DNA of 64,000 bases from Branchiostoma floridae (taxonomy: Eukaryota > Chordata > Leptocardii > Amphioxiformes > Branchiostomatidae), in assembly GCF_000003815.2 (NCBI RefSeq), contig NC_049992.1, positions 13,369,105-13,433,104 of the forward strand, written 5' to 3'. The notes beneath the pieces are model-generated. The model ran no database searches, had not been told where the DNA came from, and worked only from the letters and a program-made list of their open reading frames with translations. A program made the position numbers and the translations under genes. Each line of letters opens with the position of its first letter. The first letter of the stretch is position 1. Of this stretch, positions 46,696-57,300 are shown piece by piece.

Positions 46696-48031
46696 ATGGC
46701 GCTCAAGTTGCTGTTCCTCTTAGCGTTCGTTTCAGCTGCACGTGGTAAGACTGCTTGTTTAGCTTTGGCAGTATTCTTCGTTTTATTGCTGTCATATATT
46801 ACGTAGAAGTGCAACATACGGAAATGTTGTAAACATATTGCGTTCAATAATGAATAATTTCACCTTGCTGGAGAATCACTTTATGTCTTGGTTGTGAATG
46901 GATCTTGTTATCGAATCACTGTAGGAAAATATGTAAATTGCATCATTATAATCTCATCTTTTGTCTTTTTGCACAACAACAATTTTCCGTGACAAAACAG
47001 TTATTTTGTTCTACCCGTTTCTATGTACGTCATAAAAACACCAATCATAGAGTAAATACCCTTGGTGTGTGCCTGTAGCTATTTGAATACGGTAGGGTGA
47101 CAAGATGGTGTACCCGGATACTAGCAGGAAGTAAGGTGGACCAATGTTGGTCCCCACAGACCGGCAGGAAAATGCACATTAAGGATTTAGCAAGAAAATC
47201 ACAATAATGAAGAAAACAAGCAATTCACAGAGCAACTGAATATTTCACAGAGATCTTTAATTTCTTGATTCTCGGGTAGCGGACAGCCACTGCACTGCAC
47301 ACGGTGGGGTTTGCACCGACTACCGCTACACCACCTGTAAGGGCGGCTACCTTCAGCACCTATGTAACGGGGACTCCAACAGGCAATGCTGCATCTCCTG
47401 CGATGATGCATGTAAGTCATCTAGTAGTTTTCTGTAATGTTGTGTGCACTTTATAAGCTTTTAGACAGGAGGCGTTGGTGCACTGCCCCAGGAAAATATC
47501 TGATCTAAATGGACGAAGGGAGTCTCTTCTGTGGCACCTCAGAAGCAATTAACGCAACTTGCACGATGCAGACACATTAAAGACTCTCTGTTGAGTTCTC
47601 TCAGTATTTGACACAGCATGGCAATAAAAGTGAATAGTAAAAGACACACATAGCCAGAGGAAGAGAGGGAGGGAAGGAGGGAGGGAGAGAGAGAGAGAAA
47701 GAGGGGAAAGAAAGGAGAGAGAAAGAAGAGGAGACAGAGGGGAAGAAAGAGAGAAAGGGGAAGGAAATGAGAGAGAAAGAAGAGAAGGAGGGAGGGACGA
47801 GAAGAAAGAGAGAGAAGGGGAAAAAGTAAGGACATAAAATCTACTGCAGCGAAACGATCATACAGTTTTTCATTCCTTGTCCAGGCCAAGCTAATGAAGT
47901 GTACTGGTCTGGCAGTGACGACTCCTGTACGTACGCAGGAGGTTTGTGTAAGCACGACACCAACTACTGCCCTGGTGGTTACGTCAGCGGCATGTGTGGA
48001 GGTCCGAGCTACCGTAGGTGCTGCCTGCAAG
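46696..48031 (+). CDS. Signal peptide plus two six-cysteine defensin-like modules
   Basis: Exons 46696-46744, 47280-47411 and 47885-48031 join in phase. MALKLLFLLAFVSAARA is a signal peptide. Two modules share the spacing C-x6-C-x6/7-C-x8-C-x7-CC: one begins CTAHGGVC and ends RQCC, the other CTYAGGLC and ends RRCC, each with a central GGY. The spacing resembles beta-defensin-type modules, but identity is inferred from cysteines only. The last exon ends CTGCAAG|GTGAGG in phase 1, which fits the GHL10 exon at 49174 exactly, giving a predicted 575-residue secreted hydrolase. If the donor is not used, translation stops at 48138 and an AATAAA at 48492-48497 could end a separate small secreted protein. 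Confidence 0.7.
47654..47828. repeat. Purine-rich (GA/GGA)n tract
   Basis: About 175 bp almost entirely of A and G on the plus strand (GGGAGGGAGAGAGAGAG and similar), just upstream of the second defensin-like exon. It can form triplex DNA and may have variable length. Confidence 0.9.
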
Positions 48032-48846
48032 GTGAGGGGCAAGACATGTTACAGAGTACTTCGAAGCGAAGGATATTTTCTGATAGACCATTCTGCTATC
48101 TAAAGAGGCTACGTTTATACATGGATAATTTACTATAGAATGACCCACAAATAATGATTGAAACGTGTTGGCTGGCTGTTTTGATGACGTCTGTGCATAT
48201 GCAGTTAGTCTATCCAAAAAGTAATCCTAAACATTATATAGTATCGAAATCTATACCAGTTCCAACCGGTACCCGTTACCATGGTTGAAGTCACGTCCTC
48301 CCCCACCTGTGCACAATTTGAAGGTCCTCAGTAGAATTCAAGAACTCGTCCACTACAATGTTCACCCTGCGTTTAGGCTTCAACTTATGGTAAATTTGAA
48401 CAAGAAAACTTCATTCAAGCATAACTATCTATTCTCTGAGGAGTTATATGATATCCACTTCTGGAGTGGAATGCTAGCCAAAACCGGTCAAAATAAAACG
48501 TGCTCTATGATTCTCTCAAAGAGTATAGTTAAATTAAAACAGCCACTTCAATGTTACACATCGTGCCCTTGATGCTCAGCCTAGGGAGGCCAGATAAATT
48601 ATAGACAGACGCGGAGGAATGTCAAAAATATCAACATTATCAAGTTATCTTTCCTCACAGTTCATACCATGAGTCTTTCTGTAAACACGCAGTCTAGTGG
48701 TCGTTCGCAAAATACTTTAGGCGTTGTGTATAAAAACAATGATATTCTGGTGCCTTTGGGTATAGTGATCCTGTAAAAATCTCAGTATTTTTTTGGAGAT
48801 TCTATAATATAATAAGCTACGCACACAGTCCCTAAACGCCCAAGTC

Positions 48847-51800
48847 ATGCCCGTTCCAAAGTTTACCAAGTTCATGAGCCGGCGATATCTGGCCTTGGGC
48901 ATTATAGCAGTCCTTGCCATGTCCGGGGCGATCGTGATGACCATCATTCTGGCTACAGGTGAGATTTAAGCTTGTCTTTACTAACTGGCCAAATCTATAA
49001 ATTGTTTGTGTGTACATGTACTTTCATCATCTGCTTAAAAATGAGATGTTTATTGAGTTCTCTTAGATATGTATGCCAAAAGATCTGAATCAATGAATCA
49101 TGCAAATGCTTTAGGCAACTAGTAGGTTGTGTTTAAAAACAACAGATAACGGTTGAATTGTATCCCAACTCAGAAACCGGCGCCCCTACTATCACGCCCT
49201 CCCCCTCACGCGAGTTCCGCGGTGTCTGGGTCGCCACGGTATCCAACATTGACTGGCCCTCCAGCCGCCATCTTTCCACCGAGCAGCAAAAAGCCGAACT
49301 CATCACGATCTTGGATCGAATGGTGGAACTGAACTTGAACGCCATAGTCTTTCAGGTACATTCTAATCTTATTCAAACCGAACAGAATTGTAGACATGTG
49401 TGTGTTACTTTTACTCTAGGTAATCTTAGACTTGGATATCTCTAAAATCTTACAGCCCGAACTTGAACGATGCTAAACACTATATCTCTCGAAAAATCGT
49501 AGTGAGGAATTCCACACATTGTATGATATCATCGTCAAAGCACGCCAGCAAAACTAAATGTAAAGGTGACCAGGACTCAATACGATAGGTTGACTAGTAA
49601 TTACATTTTGTTTTATGTTCTTTATAGTCTAGTTGTAGGCGAAAGTAAATAATGCAGGTACCTGTTTCCAATATTCTAGCGCACGCGTGTCTAACGAGTT
49701 TGCGCAATGTCACAAAGAAGGCCAATGCACAGAACATGCTAAAGATAGGAATCATTCAATGCAAGCGATCTGTGATCAAAGTTGTTTTGAAACTACGATT
49801 CCCTAAGTTTGAACTAAAGGCGTATTTTGACAGGTTCGCCCGGCTGGGGACGCTTTCTACGACTCTCAGCTGGAGCCGTGGAGTTATTACCTGGCCGGTC
49901 GGCACGGATCGGCTCCCACGCCGTTCTACGATCCACTGGCCTTCGCTATAGAGGAGAGTCACCGGAGAGGCATCGAGCTGCATGCCTGGTTCAACCCGTA
50001 CAGGTGGGGGATTCACATAGAAACAGATATCATCTTCTTCGACCCTTACTTATGTACAATATATAGCAACAATCCAGTTCAACCCGTACTCGTAACTGCC
50101 GCTGCATAAGGACCACCTCATCCTGGACAAGGTGACCAACTTTTCGTGTTCCATTCTAAATCTAGGAATTCTCCCATTGACACAAGCATTAAGAGCACTG
50201 TGCATGTCGACGGTGATAACCTGTCCACATAGACCTGATTTTAATGGTACCTATAAAATCTGGTCCACATAGACCGACTTTTATAGGTACAAATGTACCA
50301 TTAGTCATCTCTGGCATGCAGTTTTTTTGGGCTAACTGTTTTGGGACCTTGCTGGAAGTCGTTTTGTCGACTGTTGTAAAGTGCGTTCACTAAATCCTGT
50401 TTATCCCAAATTACAAAAGGTCCTATACTCAATGCTTATACTAGCTATTGAAATATTCCTGCTTTAAGGGCTAAGACCAAAGCAGCCGGTTACTCCCTGG
50501 CCCCCAACCACATGGCGAAGCGGTTCCCGCAGTACGCCTATGACTACGGGAGCTACATCTGGATGGACCCGGGGGCACAGGAGGTGGCGGACCATACCTA
50601 TGACGTCATCATCGACGTGGTGCGCCGTTATGACGTAGACGGCATTCACTTCGACGACTACTTCTACCCCTACGTCAGCGGGGTGGATTTCCCCGACTCA
50701 GCCACGTATCAAGCCTACCAGGTTAGACTGTTCAATGGAGATGGTCTTGCATGGTTTCTCCATGATAGGGTCCGATTTTCAAATCGGCGCCCGGCCGGGT
50801 AGTTTGCAGGAACGAAAAATATGACATCAAAGATACCAAATCACACAAAACGTTAAAAAACACTAGCCATGTGAATAATTTGTGGGTATTGCTTGCTAAA
50901 TACTTGTGTTTTTCGTTCCCCTTATTTTTCATTCTTAGCGATCAGCCATTCGAGCCAGACGATCATAAAAAAACAACGTGCATATGATAGAAATGACACT
51001 TTTTGTGACCTACTCACATAAGTAACTCTTGTACTTAATCCATAAACATATGATCACAGCAAACGGAATACCATTGCACATGTGCTTTTCAATTATGTAT
51101 AACTGATAAAGTAATAGCAGAAATATGATATGTAAAATTCAACCCTCCCACATTTTTCTGTCATGCATATGGTTGCCTGTTTTCCACCAGACCTCCGGAG
51201 GGACCATGTCCAAGGCTGACTGGCGACGTGATAACGTGAACAGACTGGTCCGGTGGCTGAACAGCGGCATCCACGCCGAGAAGTCTCACGTCAAGTTCGG
51301 CATCTCGCCGTTCGGGATATGGCGTTCGGGCTACCCTGCAGGCATTGTGGGTAAGGGCAATGTCAAGTTTAAGGCAAAGCCAGGATCTTCAATCAAACCT
51401 AAAGCTTCAGTCGTCTTGTGAAATCCCTTATCTTTTCTTACATTCTAGAAACGAGATGAGCATCAGTCTTTCTGGTTTTACAAAAGCATATTTTAGTTTA
51501 AAGTCATGAGCCCTAAAATACTTTAAGTCTAAGAAACCATACTCTCCAAGCAGAGGTTAGTTTTTTTTTGGACGTTTTTAGGCGTTTTTATCGGGCTCTG
51601 TATTTCGGCCGTGAGACATCAACAAAATGGTACAGAGTAGAAAGCCCGATAAAAACGCATAAAAACGTCAAAATAGCCGGAGCCTAACCTTTGCTTGAAG
51701 AGTATGAAAACATTCATTAGACAGACTTACAAAGTTTTCTTAATCACCTATACCTGTAGGCTTCAGCCAGTACGACAGCTTGTACGCCGATCCCAAATTC

Positions 51801-53468
51801 TGGCTGGAGCAGGGGTTGGTAGACTACCTCGCCCCTCAGCTTTATTGGATGATAGACCCTCCACAGCAGAGCTACCCCGCCCTGCTGGACTGGTGGCTGG
51901 ACCAGAATCCTTTGCAGCGTCACGTCTACACCGGAAATTACCTCAGCAGGATCCTGACCGATGGTTGGCCAGTGTCAGAGCTCATGAACCAGGTTTCACT
52001 CTCACGAGATCGTGCGGATCGGCTGTCGCTGGGAAACATCATGTTCAGCATGAAGCCATTCAGAGACAACAGCGATGGTAAGAGCTTACCAGCTTATCAG
52101 AAACAATAGAGTGAGGGTAAATTTGTCTTTTGATGATGAGGCAATGTCTATTTTTGGTGGCTACGGTATGTGACATTAATAACTTATGGAACAAACACAC
52201 CAGTCTTATTGGAATTAAAGAAATATGTGGCCTTTATTACCGAATATTTAGTCGCAAAAGCAAATGATAGCTTTTCAGCACCAAGGACATTTATATCAAA
52301 ACTCCAAAATAGTGTCTACAATTAATTAGTTTTCATAATACGGTGTATCTACAGACTCTTTGACAATGAAGAAGATGTTCAGTCTATTAAATTCTTAATT
52401 CATCAGGTGTTGTGGACGCCTTCAAGTCGCAGGTGTACACCAGTCCCGCTCTCACCCCAGCAATGCCCTGGCTGGGCAGTCGTGCTCCAAAAGCGCCCTC
52501 TGGCGTTCAGGTAAAGCGAAGCAGTGATTGATTGCAGTTACACATGTCAAGAACCTGTCGATGATATTTGCTATATTCTAAATGACTCTCTGGTATCAAA
52601 CAGTCTCAGAAATTGGACAAAGAGGGTGTACATGTATATATTTGCCAGAAGTGTTAAAACGTCCATTTGACCTTATCATTACCATTTTTGGCTTGCTTCT
52701 CTTTCCTATCTGTTGAGCTGGATGTCTCACTATCAGTTTATATCTATCCAAACAACAGAGCACTACTGACGATATTTTGTGTTTACGCAGGTGGCGCCCA
52801 ACTCCATCACGTGGTCCGGAGACTCCACTGGTGACGTGCGTGTGTGGACCTTGTACAGTCAAGACAGGGACGGCCGTCTCAGCATGGGTCGGTAACGCTA
52901 GTTCACCTATATCGGTGCGGTAATCTATATCCGTTTTTTTTTTTTAGAAAACGGAGTACCTAGCGATATCAAGTAGAAGGATGGTGGGTTCAAACTGCAA
53001 TATTTTGAAATACAGTTGCAATTTGAAACCAACGTCCCTCGACTTGATATCCTTAAATACACTGTTTTTACAAACAACGGCTATAGATTACCTTGCGCAT
53101 AAAGGTGAACTGGCGTTAGAGATTTGATATTTCTAACAACTGATGAAAGAAAATGAAATCTATTAATTACCCTGTTATAGCACAGTACTGACTGTAATAT
53201 CTGTCTTCTGAATGGGCAATTTTATCTTCCTTACAGACTGCTTCAATCTTTCATCGTTAAAACGTTAACGTTGTTGAACTTCATTTTGTTATCTCGTGTT
53301 CTGGCTCGGTTACTTTCTTTAAGTCATGGTTAACGTGGTTATCCGTTTTCAGTTAAATTGCTGGGTGCCGACACCACGACTACCACTGTCGATCCGGGTA
53401 CTTACATCCTAAAGGCGGTGGACAGGGTTGGGAACGAGAGCAGTGACGTCATCGTGGATGTCCCATGA
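48847..53468 (+). CDS. GHL10 (DUF187/YngK-like) glycoside-hydrolase-like protein 1
   Basis: Exons 48847-48958, 49174-49355, 49834-50003, 50469-50721, 51191-51350, 51760-52077, 52407-52510, 52791-52887, 53353-53468: 1512 nt, 503 residues, all in phase. The N-terminus has a basic stretch and a signal-anchor helix (LALGIIAVLAMSGAIVM). Family landmarks: [46 protein letters not shown], the acidic [30 protein letters not shown], and a C-terminal Ig/FN3-like strand region ending YILKAVDRVGNESSD. The (beta/alpha)8 GHL10 family is mostly bacterial and presumed to cleave glycans. The exact substrate is unknown. One donor (52887, G|GTCGGT) is weak, but phase and the paralogue support it. Poly(A) AATAAA at 53569-53574. 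Predicted type II membrane or secreted. Confidence 0.88.
50756..50885. repeat. Interspersed repeat copy in a GHL10-1 intron
   Basis: CCCGGCCGGGTAGTTTGCAG followed by GAACGAAAAATATG resembles the copy at 13491-13620. Confidence 0.45.
51540..51705. repeat. Foldback element in a GHL10-1 intron
   Basis: Left arm starts TACTCTCCAAGCAGAGGTTAG and the right arm ends in its near reverse complement (CTAACCTTTGCTTGAAGAGTA). The inner arms TTTTTATCGGGCT/AGCCCGATAAAAA also pair. The length of about 165 bp with a small loop fits a MITE. Confidence 0.8.
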
Positions 53469-53574
53469 ACGAATCTTGTCTCATGAACATAATTTGATGA
53501 AGAATGTGGTAGAACCCCCTTGGACACCACAAACTTCGGAAACAAGATGTCTGAGAGTCACAGTATGAAATAAA

Positions 53575-54398
53575 CCGATCCTTAGCGATCGATCTCCGTT
53601 ACCCCTGTCTTGTCTCTATTTCACAAGAGTGAAATTTTTTGATACAATCGAGTACAATAAAAGGGCGTCTGATGACTCACGTATTACTGAAACTACTGAA
53701 AATGTTATACGTAGATGGGGATCCAAACAAAAGCTACACTGACAAACGATTGAGATGCTAGCAGAAGTAATGTGCAGTGAACAGGTCATTAGGCCCTTTG
53801 TTTACTTTTTGGTTGTTCGATAAGATACATAGTGGCCGAATCTTCCACGGAACCCACCAACAAAAAATTAATTTTGCATTATCTCTATGGAAATTACACA
53901 AAAACGAATTGAACCAGATATGATAATAACATGATCCCATACCAGTGAATTTTGGTATACGTTGCCTGGCAACCGTATACGTAAATGTGACATTTTTGCT
54001 TTGAGATTTCTGTTAAGATAAAAAAATAACCATTAACTGTTTGCTCTGCAATGTTTCTTTGGCGCCCTTGCCCTTATATATATAATTATCTAAGTCCAAC
54101 AGACTCCAGCTTGTCCCGACATAGCCAGTGTAAAGCGGTCCGTGCGCCCTCGTCCTACCAGGAGACATAGGAATGTTGTTGACAAACCGAGGCCGTACTA
54201 TCTTTAACCCAGGGCTTTAACCGGTTAGCCGTACGTTCAAACGTCAAACTGCCCAGGTCCACGTCACGTGATGAACAGGTGCCCCCATGGTGTGCCGTGC
54301 TGTTCGGCACATAACGTTATTACATACTTCCCTGTTGCATGCAATGAAAACTTGGTAATTTCCGGCATTATTTCTGAGCCATTCCTTTAACTGACTGT
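53575..54398. other. Intergenic region between the two GHL10 genes
   Basis: About 0.8 kb with no supported exon. It should contain the second gene's promoter; no clear TATA box was identified. Confidence 0.5.
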
Positions 54399-57300
54399 AT
54401 GGATGTAAGAATGGATACAGCTCACTTACAAACAGAACATGGACCCAGGACTCAGCTAAACCGCCGGTACATGGTCCTCGGTGCCACCATGGGACTGCTG
54501 GCGTCAACGGTTCTCATCGTGACGGTGGTATTCGTTACGGGTGAGTCACTTTAGGCGCGAATTTGTGCATAAATCTATATTTTCGAATCCTCCTTTCCCT
54601 TCTCTTTGCAGCAATTTGACGCAAATCTATGTAAAAGATTAAAGAAAAATACTGAAAAAAGAGTATGGAGGAAATGATAATCGATTCCATGCATGCTGAA
54701 AAGCGTTGCTAGCAAAGCTCGACAACAGCAACAAATGAGGTGCTTTTATATTGTAACAGTGTGACATTCAAAGTATTGTACATTATTGGATGGATCGGAT
54801 GTGTAAATCTACAAGCTTTCTGAGTTCACGACATATGTTATCGCCGGTTGTCGTCAATATTTGCAGTCTCTGTTGAACTTTGACAGGAACAATGTAGAAC
54901 AAGTAGACTTCGATAACGATATGGAGGACGCCAGAAAGGACTTGTGGGGGCCTTTTAAATGAATGTCTTATCACGTTTGCGACGTCTCTTACTTAAATGC
55001 TTGAAACACTGTACAAATACGTTCGAAAAGTTGAAGGTAGATGCTTATTTTATCCAAATATGCACTGGCCGGTAAAGTCAAAATTTTCGAATATGTATAA
55101 TATATTGTATGTATAATGTATGGTGAATATGTATCATTCTAAATAAATATAAAACTAGATAAAGGAAGCATTCTGATTTTGGCAGCAAGTGTCAGCTTGT
55201 CAAAATTCGAACGGGTTTTGTCATTTTGTATTCTCAGAAGGTGCACACAATGACCTACCAAAGGTAGACCCTCAGTCCCGAGAGTTCCGCGGAGTTTGGG
55301 TGGCGACAGTGGAGAACATAGACTGGCCGTCCAATATGTCCCTCTCTACCGAACAACAGAAGAGCGAACTGGTCGCCATCTTGGATCGCATGGTGGAACT
55401 GAACTTGAACGCCCTCGTCTTTCAGGTGCGTCAAAAGTTCGGACGGAAAATGTAGAAGCTAGAAATTGACATACGGTTGAATTGAATCTTTCTCAGTTTT
55501 TTAAACAAAATGGTTTACCGGCGTTGTGAGTATAGCGTGAGGCGCCATTGATAATATAAATAAACTAGAGTTCCACGAACACATACCTTTGCCAAATAAA
55601 CCAGGTTTGTTATGTAGAATGATGTCTGTAGACAAATGCGCTACTCATTTCATTGTGGATTGATGAACTTTTCCTAATCAATTATGCAAATTAGCTGTTA
55701 ATTTGCATAATAAGTATCACATTATATAAGTCTTTCCTTAGGCTATCTACATGCCAAAAATCATGACGATCCGTCAACACGTTCATATTTTCTCATTAAT
55801 TATGCAAATGAGATCATCATTTGCATGATAAATATGTATTGACATTTCTCTCTTTCTCAGCTACATATGTGACAAGTTTGAGAGTCCCATCATGGAATGC
55901 AGTGGATTTATAAATTTTCCTCATTAATTATGCAAATTAGCTGTTGATTTGCATAATTAGTATACCATTATGTAAGTCATCACTTACGCTACGTACATAC
56001 CAAAGAACATGATGATCCGTCAACATGTTCATATTTTCTCATTAATTATGCAAATGAGGCCATCATTTGCATAATTGATATCTATCGACATTTCTCTCCT
56101 TCCCAGCTACATATGTGACATGCTACATATGTTTGAAAGTCCCATCATGGAATGCAGTGGATTTATAAATTTTCCTCATTAATTATGCAAATTAGCTGTT
56201 GATGACCTTAGCAAGCCGCTAGGGGGCCCATTATCGAACTTGACCTTCGTTTTCCCGACCCCTACCCACCTACCAAATATCATCGGGATCCATCCAAGGC
56301 TTCTCGAGTTATGCTGTTAACAGACACACACACACACAGACACACAGACACACAGACTCACAAGCCCAAAACATAACCTTAGCCATTCTGGCAAAGGTAA
56401 TAAATCCCAGAACCCAAAACCCTCTAGGTTGCCTCGAATAAGTAAAATTGCTATTCTGTACAGGGCACGCCTGGAAAGCAGAGCTAAGCACTGAGTGTGT
56501 TCAACCGTGTATATAAATAAATAGATGAATGAATAAATGCGATGAAAACAAATTTCTAGATTCGACCGACGGGAGACGCATTCTACGATTCTCAGCTGGA
56601 GCCATGGAGCTATTATCTTACCGGTCGCCAGGGGGCTCCCCCGTCACCGTACTACGATCCGCTGCAGTTTGCTGCAACGGAGTGCCATAAAAGAGGGATC
56701 CAGCTCCATGCGTGGCTCAACCCCTATCGGTGAGATCTAGATACAGAGATAGTCGCCAAGGTGGCGATTTTAGATAAATTTCTTGTTAAGCCAGGAGAGC
56801 AGCTAAGCTTCTGAAATCTGAATACTACTGACAAGCTAATTTTTACAGCCATAATGTAGACACCACGAATTATCATAACTTCCTTATGATCAAGTATGGT
56901 CTGTAGAGTACGTATTTATGGGTTTATTAAGATTTCAATCATGTAACCTTTGTTCTTGTCACACTTAGAGTTTTCATCTTGTCTCATTACCTTAAAGAAA
57001 AGAGGCCAACAAGCCGGTTTGAGACTTCAATCAGTAAAGCAAAAGCTCACATTAACAAGCACACAAACAAGCAAACAAATATTTCTACCTCGAACTTGAA
57101 GGGCTCGTCACAAATCTGCAAACTACACCCTACCCGCGACGAACATGGCCCGGCGTTTCCCCCAGTACGCCTACGTGTATGACGGCTACATATGGATGGA
57201 CCCGGGAGCGGCAGACGTGCAGAACCACACTTATGCCGTTATCATCGACGTTGTCAGGCGCTATGACGTAGACGCCATCCACTTTGACGACTACTTCTAT

